Shown here: one piece after another, positions 23,141 to 31,968 of the stretch
How the letters are laid out: each line of letters begins with the position of its first letter
Position numbering within the stretch: position 1 is the stretch's first letter
From: Zobellella iuensis
Lineage (GTDB): Bacteria; Pseudomonadota; Gammaproteobacteria; Enterobacterales; Aeromonadaceae
DNA length: 64,000 nucleotides
NCBI RefSeq assembly: GCF_016746085.1
Contig: NZ_JAERTZ010000026.1
Location: forward strand, 186,001 to 250,000
Direction: 5' to 3'
The notes under the pieces: generated by a model
The model's input: only the letters and a program-made list of their open reading frames with translations
What the model was told of the DNA's origin: nothing
Database searches by the model: none
Made by a program: the position numbers and the translations under genes

Positions 23141-23217
23141 CCGGTTCCCTTCTCCATCACGCCTTGGCATAATACTCCGCTATTCTTTAAGCATTATTCC
23201 CATCCCGACAGGCTCCC

Positions 23218-24366
23218 ATGCACAGCGCACTCAAACTGGATATCGAACACTTTCTCGCCCACCACTGGCAGCGTAAGCCATTGTTGATTAAAGCCGGCCT
23301 GCCCGGCTTCGAAGATCCGCTCAGCCCCGATGAACTGGCCGGGCTCGCACTGGAGCCCCATATCGAATCCCGCCGGGTTTGGCGGGAAAACGAGCGCTGG
23401 CAGGCGGAAACCGGCCCCTTCGACAGCTACGACCACCTGGGCGAGGAAGACTGGACCCTGCTGGTGCAGGCCGTCAACCAGTGGCATCCGGCGGTACAGG
23501 ACATCGCCGAGGCATTCCGCTTTATCCCCGGCTGGCGTTTCGACGACGTCATGGTGAGCTTTTCCACCCCGGGCGGTGGCGTCGGCCCTCATATCGATCA
23601 ATATGGTGTCTTTATCATTCAGGGTGAGGGCACACGCCGCTGGCGGGTAGGCAAGCAGCAAACCCTGAAGGAATTTGCCGCCCACGGCGCCCTGCGCCAT
23701 TGCGAAGCCTTCGAGGCCGAGATCGACGCTGTGCTGGAGCCGGGCGATATCCTTTATATCCCTCCCGGCTGCCCCCACGAAGGCTATGCGGTGACGCCGG
23801 CGCTCAACTACTCGGTCGGGTTCCGCGCTCCCGACGCCAAGGATCTGATCTCCAGCTTCGCCGACCATATTTTGGCCCACGAGGTGGTGACCCGCCGTTT
23901 CGACGACGCCGCCATCACACCCTGCCAGGCCCACGGCCGTATCGACCAGGCCGTGCTGAGCCAGGTTAAATCGCTGATGAGCGAACTGCTGGAAGAGCCG
24001 GGTCGCCTGGCCGACTGGTTTGGCGAAATGATGTCGGAAGCCAAGCACGATCTGGACCTGGAGCCGGCCGAGCCGCTCTACAGCCTGGAAGAGCTGGTGC
24101 TGCGCCTGGATCACGGCGACCACCTGTATCGGCTGGGCGGGGTGCGCTGTTTCTATATGGAAGGCAGCGAACAGGTGTTCTACCTGGACGGCGACCGTTA
24201 CCAGTTGGAGGTACCCGATGCGGATGCCATCGGCCTGCTGTGCGACCAAGCCCGTATCTGCGGTCCGGAAGTCGCCTGCCTGAAAGAGCCCAAGGTACTG
24301 TTGGAAGTGCTGCTGCCGCTGGTCAACCAGGGCTATTGGTATTTCGAGGAAGATGAAGAGGCGTGA
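23218..24366 (+). CDS. roxA: Ribosomal protein L16 3-hydroxylase (JmjC/cupin)
   Basis: 2-oxoglutarate/Fe(II) oxygenase that hydroxylates an Arg of ribosomal protein uL16. 382 residues (E. coli YcfD/RoxA 373). The iron ligands are visible: His125 and Asp127 in GPHIDQYGVFIIQGEG, and His187 in IPPGCPHEGYAV; NYSVGFRAP follows as in the family. A C-terminal winged-helix-like part closes the protein. ATG at 23218. In E. coli this gene is also close to purB. Confidence 0.95.
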   Translation: MHSALKLDIEHFLAHHWQRKPLLIKAGLPGFEDPLSPDELAGLALEPHIESRRVWRENERWQAETGPFDSYDHLGEEDWTLLVQAVNQWHPAVQDIAEAFRFIPGWRFDDVMVSFSTPGGGVGPHIDQYGVFIIQGEGTRRWRVGKQQTLKEFAAHGALRHCEAFEAEIDAVLEPGDILYIPPGCPHEGYAVTPALNYSVGFRAPDAKDLISSFADHILAHEVVTRRFDDAAITPCQAHGRIDQAVLSQVKSLMSELLEEPGRLADWFGEMMSEAKHDLDLEPAEPLYSLEELVLRLDHGDHLYRLGGVRCFYMEGSEQVFYLDGDRYQLEVPDADAIGLLCDQARICGPEVACLKEPKVLLEVLLPLVNQGYWYFEEDEEA

Positions 24367-24382
24367 AGCTGCTTATCCCTCT

Positions 24383-24417
24383 TTACGCCTCCCCCCTTAC
24401 ACCTCACCCGCTCACGA
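24383..24417. repeat. Five degenerate heptamers of type TTACNCC/TCACNCN
   Basis: TTACGCC, TCCCCCC, TTACACC, TCACCCG and CTCACGA run with a 7-base period between the convergent ends of roxA and the GNAT gene, reaching into the last codons of the latter. On the other strand it reads GTGAGCG-GGTGAGG, the same type as at 11660. Confidence 0.65.
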
Positions 24418-24909
24418 CACGCCGTCGAAGGCGGGATGGTAGGTCACCAGACCACTGGGCGCCGGCTGCTTCAGGGCCAGCGCCATAAAGGCATCGCCCG
24501 CGTCGGGAAAGGGACAATGCAAACCCAGCTCCCGCGCCGGTTTAAAACCGAAACGGCCGTAGAAGGCCGGATCACCCAGCACCACTATGCCGGCCCAGTC
24601 CAGTTCGTTGGCGGCGTTGATGGCTTCCTTGATCATCTCCGAACCCACCCCCTGGCGCTGGCAGTCGGGCCAGATACTGACCGGTGCCAGCCCCAGCCAC
24701 CCCAGATCCTCGCCGTTAATATAGACCGGACTCATGGCCAGATGACCGATCACCGCCCCCTCGTATTCCGCCACCTGGCTGACACTGATGGCGCCCTGCT
24801 CACGTAAGGCCAGTACCAGATCCGCTTCGTCGGGACGGTCGAAGGCGGCATACACGACTTCATCGATATCGTCGCCGTCACCCGGGCGCTCGGTTCTGAA
24901 TATCAGCAT
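24412..24909 (-). CDS. GNAT family N-acetyltransferase (YhbS-like)
   Basis: Single GNAT domain. From the ATG at 24909 (AGGAG upstream) the product has 165 residues. Motif A of the acetyl-CoA site is visible as LAPVSIWPDCQRQGVGSEMI (R/Q-x-x-G-x-G type), followed by VVLGDPAFYGRFGFKPA, which marks the YhbS/COG3153 group. The substrate cannot be told. It starts 8 bases after pdxH on the same strand and is probably cotranscribed. The frame is open further upstream inside pdxH, but that part is not homologous. Confidence 0.88.
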   Translation of the reverse strand: MLIFRTERPGDGDDIDEVVYAAFDRPDEADLVLALREQGAISVSQVAEYEGAVIGHLAMSPVYINGEDLGWLGLAPVSIWPDCQRQGVGSEMIKEAINAANELDWAGIVVLGDPAFYGRFGFKPARELGLHCPFPDAGDAFMALALKQPAPSGLVTYHPAFDGVS

Positions 24910-24917
24910 AAGGGCTC

Positions 24918-25553
24918 CTAGGGTGCCAGGCGATCGATGGTCCAGCCATCGGGGCTGCGTTGATAAAGAAAGCGATCGTGCAATCGGTTGGCCCCCCCCT
25001 GCCAGAACTCGACAGTCTCGAAGCACACCCGGAAACCGCCCCAGAAACTCGGCAACGGCACTTCGCCACTGGCGAATTTCTGTTTCATTTCCAGGAACTT
25101 GGCCTCCAGCAGGCCACGGGCGGAAATACGGGAGGACTGGTTGGAAACCCAGGCGCCGATCTGGCTGTCTTTCGGACGGCTGCTGAAGTATTTCATCACC
25201 TCCATGGTCGACAGCCGCTCGACCTGGCCGGTAACGTGCACTTGCCGCTCCAGCATGTGCCAGGGAAACAGCAGGCTGATGCGAGGATTGGCTGCCAGTT
25301 GGCTGGCCTTGCGGCTTCCCATATTGGTGTAAAACACAAAGCCCCGCGCATCCGCATGCTTGAGCAATACAATACGCTGGAACGGCTGCCCCCGTTCATC
25401 CACCGTGGCCACCACCATGGCGGTGGGATCGGCCAGGCCGGCAGCAATGGCCTGCTGCATCCAGGTTTCAAACAAGCTCAGGGGATTATCCGGCAGATCT
25501 TTACGCCGCAAGCCGCCCTGCAGGTATTCCCGCCGGTAGTCAGCCAACTCCAT
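24918..25553 (-). CDS. pdxH: Pyridoxamine 5'-phosphate oxidase
   Basis: FMN enzyme making pyridoxal 5'-phosphate, last step of B6 synthesis and salvage. 211 residues with [37 protein letters not shown] and the C-terminal [17 protein letters not shown], which all match the family (E. coli 218). ATG at 25553. It leads the GNAT gene on the same strand and diverges from yfhL. Confidence 0.97.
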   Translation of the reverse strand: MELADYRREYLQGGLRRKDLPDNPLSLFETWMQQAIAAGLADPTAMVVATVDERGQPFQRIVLLKHADARGFVFYTNMGSRKASQLAANPRISLLFPWHMLERQVHVTGQVERLSTMEVMKYFSSRPKDSQIGAWVSNQSSRISARGLLEAKFLEMKQKFASGEVPLPSFWGGFRVCFETVEFWQGGANRLHDRFLYQRSPDGWTIDRLAP

Positions 25554-25694
25554 AGATTAGGATCTCTCATATGTCGGGGTAGCCGCTATTGTGCGTTGGC
25601 CGCCCGGGATTGGCAAGCAGGGCAAGGCATGTTGCAGCCGCCGCCGCTGGCACTGCCGGCATCACCACAAAAGCCCCTCTATCACGGCAAAAAG

Positions 25695-25703
25695 TGCTAA
25701 AAT
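25695..25703 (+). promoter_or_regulatory. Extended -10 element upstream of yfhL
   Basis: TGCTAAAAT fits an extended -10 (TGnTAnAAT). The -35 position is not recognisable. It stands 49 bases before the yfhL ATG. Confidence 0.35.
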
Positions 25704-25736
25704 CCGCCCCTTGCTACCTTCTTTCATCCCAGCTGA

Positions 25737-26003
<267 letters not shown>

Positions 26004-26045
26004 GGTTGAAGACTGGGGATTGGGCACAGTCCCAGTCCCGACACT

Positions 26046-27224
26046 TTATACCCCGTGCTCCGGCACGGCCTCGCCGCTCGGCAGCAAAAACCACATAACC
26101 AGTCCGGCAAAGGCCAGCAACAAACCACCCAGTACCAGCTGATTCATTTCCGGCAAGCCTCCCTGTACCAACAGGAAGAGGCCACCGCCCAGGTTGGAGC
26201 TGCCGCCCAGCAGGGCACCGGCGGTACCGCTGTGCTGGGGAAAAGGCGCGACCGCCTTGGAGGTGGCAACCGGAAACAGCAGGCCGGCACCGGCAAAATA
26301 GAGGCCGCCCCCCAGAACCAGGCCGGCCACGCTCAGGCGCGGCTCGAAGGCGGATGCCAGCACTATGGCAGCCCCCAGTAACAGGCCGGCGGTAGAGATC
26401 CATTGCAAACGGGCAATGGACCAGCTCGCAGCCTTCCAGGAAGCCAGCATGGCGCCGGCAAAATACAGCGGCAGCGGCATGATGAACAGCAGGCTGATCT
26501 CGGCACTGCTCAGGTTGCTTTGCTTGCCGACCAAGACGCTGAACACCGCCTCGTAGAGGATGACTCCGGCAAAGGTGGCAATCAGCATCCCCAGCTGGCG
26601 ACGAAAACTGCTGTTATGCAGCACATACTGATAGGCCGGCAACATGGGCTGGGCATGACGACGTGCCTGCGGCAGGGTTTCCCGGAAGCACAGCACCATC
26701 ACCAGGGTGATCGCCAGCCCCATGGCCAGCAAGAACAGGTACATGGATTGCCAGCCAAAATGCAGGTTGAGATAACCGCCGAGCAGCGGGGCCAACAGCG
26801 GCGCCAGCATGATGCCCATGGACACATAGCCGTTGTAGCGTACCAGTTCGGTACCTTCAAACTTGTCCCGCATCAGGCTGCGGCACAGGCTGCCCGCGGC
26901 CGCCGTGCCCGCGCCCTGGATAAAGCTGCCCAACAGCAGTGCAGGAAACACCGGCCAGGCCAGGATCAGCCCAGAGCCCAGGACGTAGATGGACAGCCCC
27001 GCCAGCAATACCGGACGGCGGCCGAAGCGATCGGACAGGGGGCCATAGATAAACTGGAATAATCCGTATGGAATAAGGTAAAAAGCCATCACCAGCGGCA
27101 GGCGGTCGCTTGCCACCTGCAGTTCGGCGGCCATATCGCCCATGGCGGGCACATACAGGGTTTGGGTCATTTGACCCGAAGCCACCATCAATACGGTGAG
27201 TAATACCAAGGACAGGCCCGACAT
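26046..27224 (-). CDS. emrD: MFS multidrug efflux protein, EmrD-like
   Basis: Drug/H+ antiporter of the DHA1 group with 12 membrane helices. From the ATG at 27224 (GGAG 9 bases ahead) it has 392 residues (E. coli EmrD 394); a TTG at 27239 is also possible. VASGQMTQTLYVPAMGDMA matches the EmrD N-terminus closely, GPLSDRFGRRPVLLAG is the MFS loop 2-3 motif, and PFPQHSGTAGALLGG matches the EmrD C-terminal half. Stands alone; convergent with yfhL. Confidence 0.88.
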   Translation of the reverse strand: MSGLSLVLLTVLMVASGQMTQTLYVPAMGDMAAELQVASDRLPLVMAFYLIPYGLFQFIYGPLSDRFGRRPVLLAGLSIYVLGSGLILAWPVFPALLLGSFIQGAGTAAAGSLCRSLMRDKFEGTELVRYNGYVSMGIMLAPLLAPLLGGYLNLHFGWQSMYLFLLAMGLAITLVMVLCFRETLPQARRHAQPMLPAYQYVLHNSSFRRQLGMLIATFAGVILYEAVFSVLVGKQSNLSSAEISLLFIMPLPLYFAGAMLASWKAASWSIARLQWISTAGLLLGAAIVLASAFEPRLSVAGLVLGGGLYFAGAGLLFPVATSKAVAPFPQHSGTAGALLGGSSNLGGGLFLLVQGGLPEMNQLVLGGLLLAFAGLVMWFLLPSGEAVPEHGV

Positions 27225-27351
27225 GGCCGCGATCTCCAAAAACGCCCTCTTGGGCAGACTGTGATGTGGATCGCATGATAATGAATAGAGAGATTAACTG
27301 GCAAGGGCAGCCTGAACGACCTTTTATAATGTCCAGGCCTAGATTTTCTAA

Positions 27352-27846
27352 TCAGAAATTATAACGATAGCTGACGCCCCAGGAACTCAGCCCATCGTTC
27401 GGCTGTTTGAGGCCGCCATTGGACAAATGCCAGCCTTCCAGGGCCAGACTGTGCTGGTCCAGCGCCACCCCGACGCCAGCCCGGCTGGAAAACTGAAACT
27501 GGCTGGACAGCTGGCGCGAACCGAGCCAGGTCTGGCTGATCCAGGCAGGCCCCAGGCCCACAAACACGAAGGGGCGAAAACCGTCCTGTTTACGGGCACT
27601 GTAACTCAGGGCCGGCACCAGGCTCAGTTGCTCCAGGGCATCATCATCCAGCTCCCAATAACTGCTGTCGAAACCGATACCATAGCCCAGTTGCCCGGCC
27701 CCCAGCGCACGCCAGCTTTCCGTCCATCCAATACCCAGGCTGTAACGAACCGCGCCGTCACCGCCGCCGGCCCCTATCTGCAGCTCTATTTCGGCATATG
27801 CCGGTGCCGACAAAAGCACAAACAGCCACAAGCCCCATTTGTTCAT
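27352..27846 (-). CDS. PagL-like lipid A 3-O-deacylase family protein
   Basis: Probable outer-membrane eight-strand barrel. 164 residues: signal peptide (MNKWGLWLFVLLSAPAYA, cut before EIEL), amphipathic strands, and a C-terminal aromatic Phe. The block WHLSNGGLKQPNDG has His140 and Ser142 in the His-x-Ser-Asn pattern of PagL, which removes the 3-position acyl chain of lipid A. If spacing is kept, the position of the PagL triad Glu, 12 residues after the Ser, is Ser154 here, so activity is uncertain. AAGGGA precedes the ATG. Monocistronic. Confidence 0.75.
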   Translation of the reverse strand: MNKWGLWLFVLLSAPAYAEIELQIGAGGGDGAVRYSLGIGWTESWRALGAGQLGYGIGFDSSYWELDDDALEQLSLVPALSYSARKQDGFRPFVFVGLGPAWISQTWLGSRQLSSQFQFSSRAGVGVALDQHSLALEGWHLSNGGLKQPNDGLSSWGVSYRYNF

Positions 27847-28020
27847 GTTTGAGTCCCTTTGATTGCCACTACGTCATCAAAGATAGCTGGCTTTCTTAAT
27901 TTCGAGGGGCCTTTTTCCTTTTTTGCCAACCCTTTTTTCTACCGGGATCCGTACCTTGATACACGGCCGTCGATGATGCCCGCCCTGAGCGACGCCCCCG
28001 CCGGGCATACCATTTAATCC

Positions 28021-28048
28021 TTGCCTGAGCCGGGTACGCTGGTATAAT
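28021..28048 (+). promoter_or_regulatory. suhB promoter
   Basis: TTGCCT (28021-28026), 16-base spacer, TATAAT (28043-28048) with TG two bases ahead (TGGTATAAT). A strong sigma-70 promoter 46 bases before the suhB ATG. Confidence 0.75.
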
Positions 28049-28093
28049 TCGCCGCTCAAATTTCGTTCTTTAACATCAAGTGGGTTCACTGAT

Positions 28094-28897
28094 ATGCATC
28101 CGATGCTGAATATTGCGGTGCGCGCTGCGCGCAACGCCGGTCAAGTTATCGTCAAAGGTTTCGCCAACCCGGACAACGTGGAAACACACCAAAAAGGCCA
28201 GAGCGATTTTGTTACCAATGTCGACCTTGATGCGGAAAACGCCGTAGTAAACACCATCCGCAAGTCTTATCCGGAGCATACTATTATCGGTGAAGAATGT
28301 GGCGAACTGACCGGCAGCAACACCGATTATCAGTGGATCATCGACCCCCTTGATGGCACCACCAACTTTGTCAAAGGCATTCCCCACTTCGCGGTGTCCA
28401 TCGCCTTGCGGGTCAAGGGCCGTACCGAACAAGCCGTAGTTTACGATCCTATCCGTGACGAACTCTTTACCGCCAGCCGCGGTGCCGGCGCCCAGCTGAA
28501 CGGTTACCGTATCCGTACCGGCAAGGCCAAGGATCTGAGCAACACAGTGCTGGCCACCGGCTTCCCCTTCAAGCAGAAACACCAGGCCGACGCTTATCTG
28601 GCCATGTTCAAAAGCATGTTTGTCCAGTGCGCGGACATCCGCCGTGCCGGTGCCGCCAGCCTGGATCTGGCCTATGTCGCGGCCGGCCGGGTAGACGGTT
28701 ATTGGGAGCTGGGCCTCAAGCCCTGGGACAGCGCCGCCGGCAGCCTGATCGCACGTGAAGCCGGTGCCATCGTCACCGACTTCGTTGGCGGCCACAACTA
28801 TGAGCGCAGCGGCAATGTCGTCTGCGCCAATCCCAAGGTACTGAAAGTCATGCTGTCGACCATTCGCGAGCACCTGCCGGAATCCCTCGCCAACTGA
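28094..28897 (+). CDS. suhB: Inositol monophosphatase / NusG-RNAP cofactor SuhB
   Basis: IMPase-fold phosphatase; in E. coli also part of the rRNA antitermination complex. 267 residues, same as E. coli. Metal-site motifs are complete: GEECGE, WIIDPLDGTTNFVKG (DPxDGT) and LKPWDSAAGSLIAREAGA (WDxAAG). It has its own strong promoter upstream and a strong terminator downstream, so it is a single-gene unit. Confidence 0.97.
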   Translation: MHPMLNIAVRAARNAGQVIVKGFANPDNVETHQKGQSDFVTNVDLDAENAVVNTIRKSYPEHTIIGEECGELTGSNTDYQWIIDPLDGTTNFVKGIPHFAVSIALRVKGRTEQAVVYDPIRDELFTASRGAGAQLNGYRIRTGKAKDLSNTVLATGFPFKQKHQADAYLAMFKSMFVQCADIRRAGAASLDLAYVAAGRVDGYWELGLKPWDSAAGSLIAREAGAIVTDFVGGHNYERSGNVVCANPKVLKVMLSTIREHLPESLAN

Positions 28898-28918
28898 CCG
28901 ATACGACTCCACTCGATA

Positions 28919-28946
28919 TAAAGCCCCGCTTCGGCGGGGCTTTTTT
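28919..28946 (+). terminator. suhB rho-independent terminator
   Basis: AAGCCCCGCTTCGGCGGGGC, an 8-bp stem with a TTCG tetraloop, followed by TTTTTT; 22 bases after the suhB stop. Confidence 0.92.
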
Positions 28947-29041
28947 GTGCCCGCCGGTCGGCGGCTTGCCTCTTCTGGGAGACGGCCGAACCACCGAGTT
29001 GCCCTAATGTTCCCTCGGCTTGGAAGGCGTACACCGCTCCA

Positions 29042-29091
29042 TCACGCCTAACGCCGTCCCTCCCCCCTCACGCTTTCACGCTTTCACGCCC
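29042..29091. repeat. Degenerate TCACGCN repeats
   Basis: TCACGCC, TAACGCC, then pyrimidine-rich units, then ACGCTTTCACGCTTTCACGC. Period is 7 in the left half and 8 in the right. Lies between the convergent ends of suhB and deaD. Confidence 0.5.
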
Positions 29092-29093
29092 GT

Positions 29094-29133
29094 GATAAAA
29101 CAAAAAGGCCTGCCGGTTACCCGGCAGGCCTTT
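29094..29133 (-). terminator. deaD rho-independent terminator
   Basis: Minus strand: AAAGGCCTGCCGG, 4-base loop, CCGGCAGGCCTTT, then TTGTTTTA. A 13-bp stem just after the deaD stop. Confidence 0.9.
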
Positions 29134-29152
29134 GGTCGTCATAAGGCGGCGA

Positions 29153-30928
29153 TTAGCCGTTCAGACGCTTGTCGTTACGACGGGGACGGAACTTGCCGCC
29201 GCGCTCATCGTTATTGGGGCGGAAATTGCCGCGACGGGGCAGCGGACCGCCTTCGTACTTGGCCAGGTTCAGCGGACGCTGACATACCCGCACCTTCTGC
29301 AGTACCTGCTGTACTTCGGCGGTCATGCCTTCCGGCAGATCCACGGTGGAGAAGTCGTCATGGATCTGGATCTGGCCGATATAACGGGATTCCAGGTCCG
29401 CTTCGTTGGCGATGGCGCCCACCAGGTGGCCCGGCTTGACGCCGTGCACCCGGCCCACGTCCACGCGGAAGGTTTCCATCACCACGCCGGACACGTCGTC
29501 CTTGCTGCCACGGGCGGCGCGGGGGCGTTCGGCACGCTCGAAACGCTCGCGACCACCGTCACGGCTTTCGCGCACGTCGGGCCGGCGGGCGGCCATCGGC
29601 TTGTCTTCCACGAACAGCGGGCGGTCACCCTGCAGCAAACGAGCCAGGCCCGCCGCCAGTTGGGCGGTGTCCACACCATCGGCCTGCAGCTCGTCGATCA
29701 TCGCCACGAAGGGAGCCAGGGCCTTTTCATCCGCTTCCACGCTGGTGCGGATGCGGGACTTGAAGCGCTCGGCGCGGATCTTGTTGATGTCGTCGGCGGA
29801 GGGCATCTGCATTTCTTCGATCGGCTGGCGGGTATGGCGCTCCAGGTTGAACAGGTTGCGCTTTTCACGACCGGTCACGAACAGGATGGCATCCCCCTCG
29901 CGGCCGGCACGGCCGGTACGGCCGATACGGTGCACGTAGGATTCGTTGTCGTGGGGCATGTCGAAGTTGACCACGTGGCTGATGCGCTCCACGTCCAGAC
30001 CCCGGGCAACCACGTCGGTCGCTACCAGTACGTTCAGGCGGCCGTTTTTCAGGCGGTCGACCACTTTCTCACGCAGCTTCTGCGGAATGTCACCGTGCAG
30101 GGCTTCACAGGCATGGCCTTCGCGCACCATCATCTCAGCCAGATCTTCGGCATCTTTACGGGTGCGTACGAACACCAGCATGGCGTCCATCTCTTCGGTT
30201 TCCACCAGGCGGCACAGGGCTTCATGCTTGGACATACCGCGCACGAACCAGTAACGCTGACGGATGCTGGCGTTGGTGCGGGTCTTGTTGGCGATGCGCA
30301 CTTCCTGCGGATTTTTCAGGTACTTCTGCGCCACGCGCTGGATGGCCGGCGGCATGGTGGCGGAAAACAGGGCGATCTGACGGCTCTCGGGGGTGTGCTC
30401 CAGGATCCATTCCACGTCGTCGATAAAGCCCATGCGCAGCATTTCATCGGCTTCGTCCAGCACCAATGCTTGCAGGTTGTCGAGCTTCAGGGTGCCGCGA
30501 CGCATGTGGTCCATGACCCGGCCCGGGGTACCGACGATGATGTCGACACCGCGCTTGAGGGCACGGATCTGGCTGTCGTAGGCCTGGCCACCGTAGATGG
30601 ACAGGATGCGAATGTCTTTTTGGTATTTGGCGTAACCTTCGAAGGACTCGGCGACCTGGATGGCCAGTTCACGGGTCGGGGCCAGCACCAGCACCTGGGG
30701 CTGGGCATTGCCGCCGGTGATGCGGCTCAGCATCGGCAGGGCGAAGGCTGCGGTTTTACCGGTACCGGTTTGTGCCAGACCCAGTACATCCTGCCCGGTC
30801 AGCAGGGTAGGAATGGCGGCGGCCTGAATAGCAGAAGGCTGCTCATAACCGGCGTCGGTCAGAGCTTGAAGAACGGCAGGCGCCAGCCCGAGGTCAGCAA
30901 AACCAAGTACAGAAGAAGTATTTGTCAT
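29153..30928 (-). CDS. deaD: DEAD-box ATP-dependent RNA helicase DeaD/CsdA
   Basis: Cold-shock helicase for ribosome assembly and mRNA decay. 591 residues. Helicase motifs in order: Q motif (PSAIQAAAIP), AQTGTGKT, PTRELAIQ, DEAD, SAT, VATDVVARGLD and HRIGRTGRAG. After about residue 450 comes the DbpA-type RNA-binding domain (VGRVHGVKPGHLVGAIANEA) and an Arg/Asn-rich tail ending RPRRNDKRLNG. The 5' region of about 120 bases is long, as expected for a cold-shock mRNA, but no element could be proven there. Confidence 0.97.
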   Translation of the reverse strand: MTNTSSVLGFADLGLAPAVLQALTDAGYEQPSAIQAAAIPTLLTGQDVLGLAQTGTGKTAAFALPMLSRITGGNAQPQVLVLAPTRELAIQVAESFEGYAKYQKDIRILSIYGGQAYDSQIRALKRGVDIIVGTPGRVMDHMRRGTLKLDNLQALVLDEADEMLRMGFIDDVEWILEHTPESRQIALFSATMPPAIQRVAQKYLKNPQEVRIANKTRTNASIRQRYWFVRGMSKHEALCRLVETEEMDAMLVFVRTRKDAEDLAEMMVREGHACEALHGDIPQKLREKVVDRLKNGRLNVLVATDVVARGLDVERISHVVNFDMPHDNESYVHRIGRTGRAGREGDAILFVTGREKRNLFNLERHTRQPIEEMQMPSADDINKIRAERFKSRIRTSVEADEKALAPFVAMIDELQADGVDTAQLAAGLARLLQGDRPLFVEDKPMAARRPDVRESRDGGRERFERAERPRAARGSKDDVSGVVMETFRVDVGRVHGVKPGHLVGAIANEADLESRYIGQIQIHDDFSTVDLPEGMTAEVQQVLQKVRVCQRPLNLAKYEGGPLPRRGNFRPNNDERGGKFRPRRNDKRLNG

Positions 30929-31051
30929 TTAACAGTTCCGAATAAATAAAATGTCGGCGGACTGATACAGTAAAAGGCCAGGGACAGCCCATTCTCACCG
31001 GGGGCGAGGGCTTCCCTTCACACAGTGTGTGTCACACATAGATTCACAAGG

Positions 31052-31479
31052 CTAATCTGGCCGTTTTTGTCTCAACACCGCCATGGTTAACCGGCTGGTA
31101 CACACCAGTCGATCTTGCTCATCATGGATGTCGATCTGCCAGACTTGTGTCGTCGCGCCCAAATGGAGGGGACGTGCGGTACCTGTAACAAGGCCGCTTC
31201 GTTTGGCGCGGACGTGATTTGCGTTAACCTCCAGACCAACGCAATAATAACCCGCTTCAACGCACATATATTGGCAGCTACTTAACCCAGGGTCTTGGCT
31301 GACGCTACTGAAGCGCCGCCATGTAACATGCCAAGAGGCTGGTGAGTACGGTGCTCGACCGGCATGGCGCCGTTCAAAAAACCGTGACCCACTTCACAAA
31401 AGGTCATGCCCAACTGGGCTGCGGGCGTATTCTCCGACAGTTGCTTCAAACTGTCCAGCGTAAATTCACGTTTCCACAT
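31052..31479 (-). pseudogene. ydiI: Broken hotdog-fold acyl-CoA thioesterase, YdiI/MenI type
   Basis: In E. coli YdiI removes CoA from DHNA-CoA in menaquinone synthesis. Homology starts at the ATG at 31479 (MWKREFTLDSL) and runs through PVEHRTHQPLGMLHGGASV, then meets a TAA at 31282-31284 where the family has Ser (GSVA). About 13-18 bases later the frame shifts near AATATATG (31265-31272), after which GLEVNANHVRAKRSGLV and PLHLGATTQVWQIDIHDE continue to the end at 31052. The catalytic Glu (HGGASVxLAE in YdiI) is Lys (HGGASVASAK). Three lesions in an otherwise well-kept gene point to recent loss. No ribosome binding site is seen. Confidence 0.88.
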
Positions 31480-31517
31480 ATTTAAATAGCGGGACTGGGG
31501 ACAAATCCCTAATCCCG

Positions 31518-31760
31518 CTAACGCCGGGCGATTTTGCCGGCGATAAAGATCAGCAGTACGGCCCCCACCACCGACATGATCAGGGAGCCGATCAGTCCTG
31601 TGGCAGCCAGCCCCAGTAGGCGAAACACCAGGCCGCCGAGAAAACCGCCCACCAGCCCCACCACTATGTTGCCGAGCAGGCCGAAGCCCTGCCCTTTCAT
31701 CAGGTTGCCGGCAATCCAGCCGGCCAGGGCGCCGATAATCAATCCCCAGAAAAGTCCCAT
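31518..31760 (-). CDS. GlsB/YeaQ/YmgE family stress-response membrane protein
   Basis: Small inner-membrane protein of transglycosylase-associated (PF04226) type. 80 residues from the ATG at 31760, with an excellent AAGGAG. Begins MGLFWGLIIGALAGWIAGNL; three membrane helices with Gly-rich packing, ending FIAGKIARR. Members are often induced by stress; the molecular role is unknown. It is upstream of the ydiI pseudogene on the same strand and may share its transcript. Confidence 0.9.
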   Translation of the reverse strand: MGLFWGLIIGALAGWIAGNLMKGQGFGLLGNIVVGLVGGFLGGLVFRLLGLAATGLIGSLIMSVVGAVLLIFIAGKIARR

Positions 31761-31842
31761 AAGCTCTCCTTCTTGTTTCGGTTGGCCAGGGTTCATTGCA
31801 GTGAGCCCCGCCCCCTCTTCATCATCCAGCGCAGCTCCAGCC

Positions 31843-31931
31843 GTAGGGTCGATTTCAATCGACCAAATGCCACACCTCGGCCACGGGCATAACACCCTTG
31901 CGGGCCGGCCGTAGGCCGAATTTATTCGACC
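31843..31931. repeat. REP/BIME-like element, family A copy 4 (mosaic)
   Basis: GTAG head and palindrome GGTCGATTTCAATCGACC as in copy 2. The spacer is replaced by CCACGGGCATAACACCCTTG and CGGGCCGGCCG, nearly the same as in family B copy 3 near 19755. The far end CGAATTTATTCGACC keeps only part of the second palindrome. Confidence 0.75.
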
Positions 31932-31968
31932 AGATGGAGCGCCGCTTCACCAGTCCGGATCCCGGTCA

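Noticed and set aside
26008-26040. GACTGGG / CCCAGTC inverted repeat after yfhL and similar GACTGGGGA words at 31491 and 46767
   Set aside because: Short, with differing surroundings; may be a third repeat family or a weak terminator, but three loose matches are not enough to define it.
31021-31045. ACACAGTGTGT-type palindrome upstream of deaD
   Set aside because: Looks like an operator, but it overlaps the pseudogene end and lies far from any clear promoter; simple CA/TG repeats make such dyads easily.
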